Program-made: the position numbers and the translations under genes
Part shown: positions 1 through 5,911 of the stretch, in pieces
Numbering within the stretch: position 1 is the first letter of the stretch
Layout of the letters: each line of letters opens with the position of its first letter
Notes under the pieces: model-generated
What the model was told of the DNA's origin: nothing
Databases searched by the model: none
Seen by the model: only the letters and a program-made list of their open reading frames with translations
Assembly: GCA_018500075.1 (NCBI GenBank)
Contig: JAHBAN010000025.1
Span: 1 to 8,892, forward strand
Source of the DNA: Flavobacteriia bacterium
Lineage (GTDB): Bacteria > Bacteroidota > Bacteroidia > Flavobacteriales > Flavobacteriaceae
Direction of reading: 5' to 3'
Length of the DNA: 8,892 nucleotides

Positions 1-2
1 CA

Positions 3-28
3 CATATTTTAAAAGATGCTGAATATAC
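3..28. promoter_or_regulatory. Candidate operator upstream of the GntR-family gene (copy 1)
   Basis: The element reads CATATTT, 12 bases, AATATAC. The same outer heptamers with the same 12-base gap recur at 1430-1455, between the amidotransferase and P450 genes. ATATT and AATAT form a short dyad. It lies 43 nt upstream of the regulator's ATG, and an AT-rich TATACC at 24-29 could be a -10 box, so binding here would suit autoregulation. The sequence match is seen directly; the assignment to the neighbouring regulator is inference. Confidence 0.5.
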
Positions 29-70
29 CTAAGACTGGACCCGCGCGGGGTTTTCGGTCAGACTGCCCCT

Positions 71-721
71 ATGGCAGGCCAGACAGACACCATCATCGCC
101 GCAGTGCTGCGCGATATTGAAACCGGCGCATTGCGCCCGGGCGACTTTATTGAAGACGCCGCCCTGATGGCGCGCCATGATGTCTCGCGCACCCCTGTGC
201 GGGAGGCCTTGATCCAGCTTGAGGCCAGCGGGCTTGTGGCGCGCGTGGCGCGCAAGGGCGCGATTGTCTTTCGCCCGACCCTTGAGCAGTTTCTGGCCAT
301 TCTGGAAGTTCATGCCAAGCTCGAGGGCCAGGCCGCGGGGCTGGCAGCGCGGCGCCTGTCGCGCGCCCATGCCGCGGCTTTGGAGGCGGCGGTTGCCGCC
401 TGCGAGGCCCATGCACATTGCCATGGCGACGGCGCGGCCGACGCCTATTACCAGCTCAACCTCGACTTTCACCGCGTCGTCGCCGAAGCCGCCGGAAACC
501 CTTATCTGCTCGAGATGATCAAGACCAATGCCCGCAAGCTCATGGCCTATTATCGCGCCCGCTACCACTATCAGGGCGCCATCGCGACCTCGGCCAAAGA
601 GCACCGCGCGATTGCCGATCTGATCACGGCCAGAAACGCTACGGAAGCCGAGGCCGCCATGGAGCGCCATGTCAGCTTTGACCATGTCACAGCGCTCGAC
701 CTGCTTGCTGCGCTAAGCTGA
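71..721 (+). CDS. GntR family transcriptional regulator, FadR/FCD subfamily
   Basis: A 216-residue DNA-binding regulator, a usual length for the FadR subfamily. Residues about 5-68 form the GntR winged helix-turn-helix, with the signature SRTPVREALIQLEASGLV at 39-56. Residues about 75-212 are all-helical and match an FCD ligand-binding domain. D132, H134, H178 and H200 sit where this domain usually binds a metal that helps hold a carboxylate-type effector. The ATG at 71 is the only good start: the frame is open upstream only to a stop at 20-22, and no strong Shine-Dalgarno sequence is visible. The gene overlaps the convergent amidotransferase gene by 9 bp. A matching AT-rich element in front of this gene and in the 1400-1487 divergent region suggests that it controls itself and the amidotransferase/P450 genes. 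The effector cannot be read from the sequence; a pathway amide or acid is a guess. Confidence 0.92.
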   Translation: MAGQTDTIIAAVLRDIETGALRPGDFIEDAALMARHDVSRTPVREALIQLEASGLVARVARKGAIVFRPTLEQFLAILEVHAKLEGQAAGLAARRLSRAHAAALEAAVAACEAHAHCHGDGAADAYYQLNLDFHRVVAEAAGNPYLLEMIKTNARKLMAYYRARYHYQGAIATSAKEHRAIADLITARNATEAEAAMERHVSFDHVTALDLLAALS

Positions 722-1399
722 TTTTCCTTCGTAAAACAGCGCGATACGCTCCGCCATTGCGGCCATATTCGCCTCTTTGACCAGCGATTGACGCGCCCGC
801 TCTGTCACATCATTCGGCAGCGCATCGGCCAGATGCTCCACCAGCGCCGCCATGAACTGCGGCGTCATCTCGGGGTGATACTGGGTTGTCAGGACCGCCG
901 GCCCCATCACAAACCCCGCCACCGCGCAATCCGGCCCCGAGGCGATCGCCTCAGCACCTTTTGGCAGCCGTGTCACCTGCTCTGAATGGCTGGCGTAAAG
1001 CGGCAGGACGCAACCGTCGGCAAAGCGCTGCTCCACCAGACCAAAGACCCAGCCGCCGGGGTTTGGCCCGACAGATCCGCCCAGCGCCTTGGCGATCGCC
1101 TGATGGCCAAAACAGGCCCCGAACATCGGCAGCCCCGCGGCCCAGACCTCGCGGATCAGCGCAAACAAACGCGTCACCCAAGCGTCGCCCGCATTCACAG
1201 AATGCGGCGAGCCGGTGATCAGAACGCCATCCAGCCCCGCCAGAGTGTCAGGAAACACCCCGTCTTTGACCGGATAGACCTCAAACGCCCACTCCGGGCG
1301 CACCTTGCGGATCATCGCCGGAAATTTCTCGCCGTCCTTCGGCCAGCGCGTCGAAAACGCGCTCTCGTCAGTGTTGGTCATCAAGACAGCAATACGCAT
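713..1399 (-). CDS. Class I glutamine amidotransferase-like hydrolase (GMP synthase GATase-like)
   Basis: A 228-residue stand-alone class I glutamine amidotransferase domain. The nucleophile elbow FGACFGHQ has Cys96, and the TTQYHPE motif supplies His175 and Glu177, so the Cys-His-Glu triad is complete. GSPHSV at 63-68 matches the usual oxyanion-strand region. There is no synthetase domain, so it is not a full GMP synthase. Free-standing members often hydrolyse gamma-glutamyl amides; PuuD and the aniline-cluster amidotransferase-like proteins are relevant comparisons. It is divergent from a P450 operon that carries a glutamine-synthetase-like ligase, so removal of a gamma-glutamyl cap from an oxidised amine is the favoured role, by inference. 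A sigma70-like promoter, TTGTTA-N17-TATAAA, lies at 1434-1462. The stop overlaps the end of the GntR gene. Alternatives are another amide hydrolysis or a glutaminase partner for an unseen synthetase. Confidence 0.9.
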   Translation of the reverse strand: MRIAVLMTNTDESAFSTRWPKDGEKFPAMIRKVRPEWAFEVYPVKDGVFPDTLAGLDGVLITGSPHSVNAGDAWVTRLFALIREVWAAGLPMFGACFGHQAIAKALGGSVGPNPGGWVFGLVEQRFADGCVLPLYASHSEQVTRLPKGAEAIASGPDCAVAGFVMGPAVLTTQYHPEMTPQFMAALVEHLADALPNDVTERARQSLVKEANMAAMAERIALFYEGKSA

Positions 1400-1425
1400 C
1401 AGGGCCGCTCCCGGTCAGATTCTTC

Positions 1426-1453
1426 TTTACATATTTATATCGTCTAATAATAT
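1426..1453 (+). promoter_or_regulatory. Putative promoter of the P450-ligase-ferredoxin operon
   Basis: TTTACA at 1426-1431 and TAATAT at 1448-1453 are separated by 16 bp and point toward the P450 start at 1488. A second possible -10, TATACT at 1451-1456, is less well spaced from this -35. The region overlaps both the candidate operator at 1430-1455 and the opposing promoter at 1434-1462. It is called from consensus only. Confidence 0.45.
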
Positions 1454-1455
1454 AC
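1430..1455. promoter_or_regulatory. Candidate operator in the divergent intergenic region (copy 2)
   Basis: CATATTT-N12-AATATAC, with the same heptamers and gap as the element at 3-28; the 12 internal bases are largely different. It covers the -10 boxes of both divergent promoters, so a bound protein could block both directions. The neighbouring GntR/FadR-type regulator is the obvious candidate, by inference. The AT-rich composition stands out against the GC-rich genes, but AT-rich promoter DNA could make part of the match fortuitous. Confidence 0.5.
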
Positions 1456-1462
1456 TTAACAA
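1434..1462 (-). promoter_or_regulatory. Putative promoter of the amidotransferase-like gene
   Basis: On the minus strand, TTGTTA (1457-1462) and TATAAA (1434-1439) are separated by exactly 17 bp, a good sigma70-type arrangement. The expected start of transcription is about 30 nt upstream of the ATG at 1399. It faces away from the P450 promoter and shares the same AT-rich patch. Confidence 0.55.
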
Positions 1463-1487
1463 GTGAAACTCGGCGCGAGGTAGCCCC

Positions 1488-2744
1488 ATGACAGTCTGGA
1501 CCCCTAGAGATGACGGCTTTGCCGACCTCTCCAGCCATGACACCTTCGAGCAGGGCGCGCCGCACAACACCTTCAAGCGGCTGCGCGACGAAGACCCGGT
1601 GAGCTGGACAGACTACGCCGATGGCGAGAATTACTGGTCGATCACCCGCCACGCCGATATGATGGAAATGAACCGCAACACCGCTGTGTTCTCCTCGGCG
1701 CGCGGCATCCGCATGGAAGACCAGTCCTACGACGAATACCTCGCGCGGCGCACCTTTCAGGAAACCGACGCGCCCGAGCATATGCAGACCCGGATCAAAG
1801 TCGCCAAAGCCTTTTCCAAGCCGGTGATTGCACAGTTTGATGCGGAAATCGGCCGGCTTTGTGACGAGATCCTCGACGAAGCCCTCAGCGTCGACAGCTT
1901 TGATGCGACCAAAACGATCGCCCGCGAACTGCCGATGCGAATGCTCGGGCGCATCCTCGGACTGCCCGAAAAAGACCTGCCCTGGCTCGTTGAGAAAGGC
2001 GATGCGCTGATCGCCAATACAGACCCCGAGTTTACCGACCATGTGCTTGATAAAATGGAGACCGACGCCTTTCGCATGATGCCGTTCAACTCGCCCGCCG
2101 GCGCGGAGCTGTTTCTCTATGCCAAGGAGCTTATGAAAGCCAAGGAGGCCGCAGGCGACACCGAGGGCGTGCTCCACATGATCCTGCAGCCCGACAAGGA
2201 CGGCAACACCATCACCGAGGAAGAGTTTCGCAATTTCTTCTGCCTATTGGTTGCCGCCGGCAATGACACCACGCGCTACTCGATCGCCGCAGGCATTCAG
2301 GCGATGTGCCACCAGCCCGAGCTTCTCGGCCAGATGAAAACCGACGACATCTGGAGCACCGCCCCCGACGAGATCATCCGCTGGGCCACGCCCGCGCTCT
2401 ACTTCCGCCGCACGGCGATGCAGGATTACGAAGCCCACGGCAAAACCATCCGCAAAGGCGATAAAGTGCTGTTCTGGTGGTCTTCGGGCAACCGCGACGA
2501 GCGCGCCTTTGAGGCGCCCATGCGCGTCGATCTGGCGCGCGAAAACAACCGCCATGTCAGCTTTGGCCAGGGCGGGCCGCACGTCTGCCTCGGAATGTGG
2601 CTGGCCCGACTGGAAGTGCGGGTGCTATTTCAAAAGCTTGCCAAACGCCTCTCGGCCATTGAAGCTGACGGGGAGCACCGGTTCTTGCGCTCAAACTTTG
2701 TCGGCGGGATCAAATCCCTGCCGGTGCGCATCAAACGCGCCTGA
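1488..2744 (+). CDS. Cytochrome P450 monooxygenase (soluble, bacterial class I type)
   Basis: A 418-residue cytochrome P450 without an N-terminal membrane anchor, typical of soluble bacterial enzymes fed by a [2Fe-2S] ferredoxin. The I-helix oxygen-activation motif AGNDTT is at 257-262, the K-helix EIIR at 295-298, and the heme loop FGQGGPHVCLG at 359-369 with Cys367 as heme ligand. DAPEHMQTR at 94-102 is the usual C-helix region. The stretch from FRRTA (306-310) to GNRDERAF (334-341) resembles CYP124/125/142-like and terpene-type bacterial P450s, but this does not fix the substrate. GCGAGG at 1475-1480 is a suitable ribosome site for the ATG at 1488. It is first in a probable operon with the gamma-glutamyl ligase and ferredoxin, suggesting oxidation (hydroxylation or oxidative N-dealkylation) of a gamma-glutamylated amine. 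A free terpene-like or steroid-like substrate remains possible. Confidence 0.96.
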   Translation: MTVWTPRDDGFADLSSHDTFEQGAPHNTFKRLRDEDPVSWTDYADGENYWSITRHADMMEMNRNTAVFSSARGIRMEDQSYDEYLARRTFQETDAPEHMQTRIKVAKAFSKPVIAQFDAEIGRLCDEILDEALSVDSFDATKTIARELPMRMLGRILGLPEKDLPWLVEKGDALIANTDPEFTDHVLDKMETDAFRMMPFNSPAGAELFLYAKELMKAKEAAGDTEGVLHMILQPDKDGNTITEEEFRNFFCLLVAAGNDTTRYSIAAGIQAMCHQPELLGQMKTDDIWSTAPDEIIRWATPALYFRRTAMQDYEAHGKTIRKGDKVLFWWSSGNRDERAFEAPMRVDLARENNRHVSFGQGGPHVCLGMWLARLEVRVLFQKLAKRLSAIEADGEHRFLRSNFVGGIKSLPVRIKRA

Positions 2745-2783
2745 CCCCGAACCAGCCCCCAAAGATCAGACCAGACCATGCAA

Positions 2784-2806
2784 CACACCACATACCACAC
2801 CACATA
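2784..2806 (+). repeat. Tandem 11-bp direct repeat in a C-rich, G-poor leader before the ligase gene
   Basis: CACACCACATA occurs at 2784-2794 and again at 2796-2806. It sits in the 116-bp gap between the P450 stop and the ligase start. The RNA across about 2745-2830 is rich in C and A and poor in G, as unstructured Rho-loading regions are. The repeat is certain; any role in Rho-dependent attenuation or protein binding is speculative. Confidence 0.5.
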
Positions 2807-2833
2807 ACAAAATACTGACAGCCTAAAACATAA

Positions 2834-2846
2834 GGGGCAAAGCCCC
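2834..2846 (+). other. Small GC hairpin just upstream of the ligase ribosome-binding site
   Basis: GGGGC-AAA-GCCCC forms a perfect 5-bp stem with a three-base loop. It ends 4 nt before the ribosome-binding sequence GGAGAG (2851-2856) of the gene starting at 2861. It has no U-tract, so it is not an intrinsic terminator. It could protect a processed mRNA end or tune translation, but it may be neutral. Confidence 0.35.
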
Positions 2847-2860
2847 ACAGGGAGAGACAT

Positions 2861-4150
2861 ATGAAAGACCGCTTGCGCGTATTGTTCTGCGACCATCTCA
2901 GCATCATGCGGGGGAAATACCTCCCCAATAGCAAAATCGCCGATGCCAGCACCCGCTTTTGCCGCTCCACATTCGGCGTGCATTACGACAAGGATCTGCT
3001 GCCCGCCCCCGGCGCCATGATGATGGAGGGGCTGCCCGATATGGAGCTGATGTGGAAGGCCGAAGAGATCCGCGACAGCTGGGATGAGCAGACCAAAATC
3101 GTGATCGGCGATCTTTATGACGCCGCGGGGGCGCCGCTCGAGCTGTGCCCACGTGGTGCGCTCAAACGGGCTGTGGCGGCCTGGCAGGCCAAAGGCCTCA
3201 CGCCAAAAATCGGCATTGAACTCGAGTGCTTTGCCCTGCAGCTGGACGACACCGGCCAGATTGCGCCCTATGATACGCCCGGCGGCGTGGTCTATGGCAC
3301 AGGCCCCTTCTCCGATCCGCTGCGCTTTAATGATGCGATCTGGGAAGAGGCCGACCGCCTCGGCTTTGATCTGGAGGTCATCACCTCGGAATATGACAGC
3401 CCGCAGTTTGAATATGTGCTCACCTTTGATGATGCGGTGAAGGCGGTCGATGATATTGTGCTCTTTCGCCTCATGGCGCGCGAAATCGCGTTCGAACATG
3501 GCGTGCTCCTGAGCTTTTTGCCCAAGCCGCTGGCCGAGGCGGGCGGCTCGGGGATGCATATCAACCTCTCCTTCACCGACCAGAGCGGCAAGAATGCGCT
3601 CTCCTCGGGCGATCAGGGCGGGCCTGAGCATATGAATGATCTGGCGCGCGGCTGCCTTGCGGGGCTGCTGCACCATCACAAAGGCCTCGCGGGGCTGATC
3701 GCGCCGACCGCCAACAGCTATCAACGCCTGCAGCCCGGCTCGCTCTCGGGCTTCTGGAAAAACTGGGGCGGCGATCACCGCAATGTCACCACGCGGATCA
3801 GCTCGGAAGGCGGCGCCAAGGCGCGGCTTGAGCACCGTATGGCCGACGCCTCCTCCAACCCCTACACCGCCACAGCCGCCGTGCTGCAGGCCGCGCTTCT
3901 GGGCGTAGAAAACGGCTATGAGCTGCCCGCCATGGAAACCGGCGATGGCTTTGAAACAACCGATGCCACAGAAAGCACCGCCACAAGCCTTGAAGGCGCG
4001 ATGGCCGACCTGCGGGCCGATACAGCCCTCACCACCGCCGTGGGGGCGCTGCTCTGTGACAACCATATCTTTATGAAAGAACAGGAAGTCGAAAAAACCC
4101 GCGCGCTGCAAGGCGATGCCCTGCGCGATTTCTATGTCTATTACGTGTAA
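2861..4150 (+). CDS. Glutamine synthetase family protein, probable gamma-glutamyl amide ligase
   Basis: A 429-residue member of the glutamine synthetase superfamily. The N-terminal beta-grasp region has the MRGKYLP motif (16-22). The catalytic domain keeps the usual metal and substrate positions: E120 and E122 in GIELECF, E177 and E184 in SEYDSPQFE, H233 in GGSGMHINLSF, NSYQRL at 285-290, R312 in TRISSEGG, and RLEHRMADASSNPY at 322-335. It is shorter than housekeeping GlnA (about 470) and lacks the tyrosine adenylylation loop context, fitting PuuA, GMAS, IpuC or aniline-type ligases that join L-glutamate to an amine using ATP. YQRL replaces the commoner YKRL. GGAGAG at 2851-2856 supports the ATG at 2861. 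It sits between P450 and ferredoxin genes, so it probably makes the gamma-glutamyl amide that the P450 oxidises; this is inference. The amine could be alkyl, aryl or a diamine. Confidence 0.93.
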   Translation: MKDRLRVLFCDHLSIMRGKYLPNSKIADASTRFCRSTFGVHYDKDLLPAPGAMMMEGLPDMELMWKAEEIRDSWDEQTKIVIGDLYDAAGAPLELCPRGALKRAVAAWQAKGLTPKIGIELECFALQLDDTGQIAPYDTPGGVVYGTGPFSDPLRFNDAIWEEADRLGFDLEVITSEYDSPQFEYVLTFDDAVKAVDDIVLFRLMAREIAFEHGVLLSFLPKPLAEAGGSGMHINLSFTDQSGKNALSSGDQGGPEHMNDLARGCLAGLLHHHKGLAGLIAPTANSYQRLQPGSLSGFWKNWGGDHRNVTTRISSEGGAKARLEHRMADASSNPYTATAAVLQAALLGVENGYELPAMETGDGFETTDATESTATSLEGAMADLRADTALTTAVGALLCDNHIFMKEQEVEKTRALQGDALRDFYVYYV

Positions 4151-4162
4151 AGGACCAAGCTG

Positions 4163-4477
4163 ATGAATGTGACATGGCTCCTGCCCGACGGCAGCGAAAT
4201 TTCGGCTCAGGTGGCCGAAGGGGTGAATATGATGGAAGCCGCCCTCGCCAATACGGTGCCCAATGTCATCGGGGAATGCGGCGGCAGCCTCGCCTGCGCG
4301 ACCTGCCATGTCTATGTCCACGAGGCCTGGCGCGCAGAGACCGGGCCGGCGGGGGAGTTCGAGGACGCCATGCTGGACGCCACAGAGGCCGAGCGCGGCC
4401 CCGGCTCGCGACTGTCCTGCCAGATCCTTGCCAGCCCGGCTCTGGATGGGCTGAAGCTGGTTGTGCCGGCCGTGTGA
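4163..4477 (+). CDS. [2Fe-2S] ferredoxin, adrenodoxin/putidaredoxin type
   Basis: A 104-residue electron-transfer protein. Cys39, Cys45, Cys48 and Cys86 give the C-X5-C-X2-C-X37-C spacing of vertebrate-type/ISC-type [2Fe-2S] ferredoxins that feed bacterial P450s. The first three cysteines lie in ECGGSLACATC. The acidic helix at about 64-78 (EFEDAMLDATEAE) is the typical docking surface for reductase and P450. The C-terminus is VPAV, without the terminal Trp that putidaredoxin uses with CYP101. The start is 12 nt after the ligase stop with AAGGA in between, so the two are surely cotranscribed. The most likely partner is the P450 at 1488-2744. No ferredoxin reductase is seen nearby, so a reductase encoded elsewhere must be used. 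A role in Fe-S assembly is less likely given the neighbours. Confidence 0.95.
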   Translation: MNVTWLLPDGSEISAQVAEGVNMMEAALANTVPNVIGECGGSLACATCHVYVHEAWRAETGPAGEFEDAMLDATEAERGPGSRLSCQILASPALDGLKLVVPAV

Positions 4478-4525
4478 GCCTCGCTCACCCTGCGTGACGG
4501 CGTCTTGGGAGGGTTGAATTAGGAT

Positions 4526-4578
4526 GGTCGAATTTTCGCTTTGCGAAAATCCGACCGCGAGGGGGCCAGCCCCCTCGC
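4526..4578. repeat. Tandem hairpins of an intergenic repeat-like element, possible terminator of the ferredoxin operon
   Basis: The 222-bp gap 4478-4699 holds no credible gene. Hairpin 1 (4526-4556) has 14 positions paired around a TTT loop with a single A/C mismatch. Hairpin 2 (4557-4578) is a perfect 9-bp GC stem, GCGAGGGGG/CCCCCTCGC, around CCAG. They are followed by CCCCCGGGATATTTTTGG, an A-rich run, and GGGGG plus seven T at 4636-4647. The hairpin plus GGATATTTTTGGAAAG arrangement resembles a family of intergenic elements frequent in Rhodobacteraceae genomes (from memory, not searched). It may end transcription after the ferredoxin gene, although the T-run does not directly abut a stem as in a textbook terminator. 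Confidence 0.5.
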
Positions 4579-4699
4579 GCTCCCCCGGGATATTTTTGGA
4601 AAGAAAAAGACCAAGAAACCGCTCTGGCGGATCTAGGGGGTTTTTTTGATCTGCGTTTTGGTTTAGATTTACCGAAGATAAATTTCGGGAATCCTGAAT

Positions 4700-5911
4700 A
4701 TGCAAACCAAAGCCCCCTCCGTTCATGATGCAGACCCCATCCCCGAGGCCGCACGCGCGGCGATTGATGCGCTTTTGGCCTCGGGCGATCTGTTTCGCTA
4801 CACAGCGGTGCAAGATGCGCCGGTCGCCCTTCTGGAGCGGGATTTCGCCGCTCTGTTGGGGGCCAGATACGCGCTGGCGGTGTCGTCCTGTTCGGCGGCG
4901 CTGTTTTTGGCGCTGAAGGCGCTCGGGCTGCCGCGCGATGCGCGGGTGCTGATCCCCGGGTTTACCTTTGCGGCGGTGCCCTCTGCGGTGGTTCATGCCG
5001 GGTGCCAGCCTGTGCTTTGCGAGGTCGGCGAAAACTATCGCATCGATCTGGCCGACTTTGAGGCCAAGCTCGCCACAGAGATCAGCGCCGTGATCATCTC
5101 CCATATGCGCGGTCATACCTCCGATATGGACGCGATAATGGCGCTCTGCGCGGCGCGCGATATTCCTGTTGTGGAAGACGCGGCCCACAGCCTTGGCACC
5201 ACATGGCACGGCAAAAACATCGGCACGCTCGGGCACATCGGCTGCTTTTCCTTCCAGTCCTACAAGCTCGTCAACGCCGGGGAAGGCGGCATCCTGATCA
5301 CCGATGACGCCGATCTGCTGGCCCAGGCCGTGATCATGTCAGGCGCCTATGAGCACAACTGGCGCAAGCATGGCGAGATCGACGCTGCGCTCACCGAGGC
5401 CTTTGCGCGCTGGCAAAACCGCCTGCCGCTTTACAATCTGCGCCTGAGCAATCTCTCCGCCGCGGTGATCCGCCCCCAGCTGCCGCTCGTGGCCGAACGC
5501 GTCGCCAAGGGGCGCAGCAATCATGATTATGTCGCCGCAAAACTGGCGCACTGCCGCTTTATCACCGTGCCCGACAAGCTCGCCCCCGAAGAGCGCGCCC
5601 CCGACAGCATCCAGTTCAACCTTGTGGATATGGATGATCGCGAGACAGACGCCTTTGCCCGCGCGGCCGCCGCGCGCGGCGTCAAGGTTCAGGTCTTCGG
5701 GCGCAGCACAGACAATGCCCGCGCCTTCTGGAACTGGCAGTTCATCGGCGGGCAAACGCCCGATCTGCCCCAGACCCGCAAGATGCTGATGCGGGCCTGC
5801 GATACCCGCCTGCCCGCCCGGCTGACGCGCGCCGAGCTGGACTTTATCGCAGAGGCGCTGCGCGCCGCCGCCGAGGAGGCCAAGGCAAAGCCCGCGCTCA
5901 AAGCAGGCTGA
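4700..5911 (+). CDS. DegT/DnrJ/EryC1/StrS family PLP-dependent aminotransferase
   Basis: A 403-residue fold-type I PLP enzyme of the sugar aminotransferase family. VSSCSAALFLALKALG (61-76) is the cofactor phosphate-binding region, VVEDAAHSLG has Asp160 that pairs with the pyridine nitrogen, and SFQSYKLVNAGEGG has Lys189 as the predicted Schiff-base lysine, so it should be active. Most relatives aminate nucleotide-linked keto sugars using glutamate, but no sugar-nucleotide genes are visible here. TCGGGAA lies about 8-14 nt upstream of the ATG at 4700. The preceding 222 bp contain hairpins, so it probably has its own promoter rather than belonging to the P450 operon. Its 3' end overlaps the convergent LysR gene by 14 bp. 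It could act on a carbonyl product of the neighbouring amine pathway or be unrelated; the sequence does not decide. Confidence 0.92.
   Translation: MQTKAPSVHDADPIPEAARAAIDALLASGDLFRYTAVQDAPVALLERDFAALLGARYALAVSSCSAALFLALKALGLPRDARVLIPGFTFAAVPSAVVHAGCQPVLCEVGENYRIDLADFEAKLATEISAVIISHMRGHTSDMDAIMALCAARDIPVVEDAAHSLGTTWHGKNIGTLGHIGCFSFQSYKLVNAGEGGILITDDADLLAQAVIMSGAYEHNWRKHGEIDAALTEAFARWQNRLPLYNLRLSNLSAAVIRPQLPLVAERVAKGRSNHDYVAAKLAHCRFITVPDKLAPEERAPDSIQFNLVDMDDRETDAFARAAAARGVKVQVFGRSTDNARAFWNWQFIGGQTPDLPQTRKMLMRACDTRLPARLTRAELDFIAEALRAAAEEAKAKPALKAG

Noticed and set aside
40..49. Perfect palindrome CCCGCGCGGG before the GntR start
   Set aside because: As RNA it can form only three pairs around a four-base loop, and short GC palindromes are common in this composition. 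It lacks a second copy near the other candidate regulatory sites.
29..685. A 218-codon open frame on the minus strand
   Set aside because: It mirrors the GntR gene, whose helix-turn-helix and FCD residues are clear. No ribosome site or family resemblance supports it.
1368..2177. A 269-codon open frame on the minus strand
   Set aside because: It lies antisense to the P450 N-terminal half and crosses the divergent promoter region. The product is compositionally typical of a shadow frame.
4619..4647. CCGC-TCTG-GCGG stem upstream of GGGGG-T7 as an intrinsic terminator
   Set aside because: The stem is 4 bp and separated from the T-run by 10 nt, so it does not meet the usual pattern on its own. 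It is kept only as part of the larger intergenic element.
4485..4754. An 89-codon minus-strand frame across the hairpin element
   Set aside because: The product is basic and proline-rich, coded by the hairpins and A/T-rich element itself. Such frames in repeat elements are often falsely annotated.
2630..5236. An 868-codon open frame on the minus strand
   Set aside because: It runs antisense through the ligase, ferredoxin, parts of the P450 and aminotransferase, and two intergenic gaps. Those plus-strand genes have complete catalytic motifs. The antisense product is low-complexity Gly/His/Arg/Ala-rich with no recognisable domain. It is a product of high GC content.
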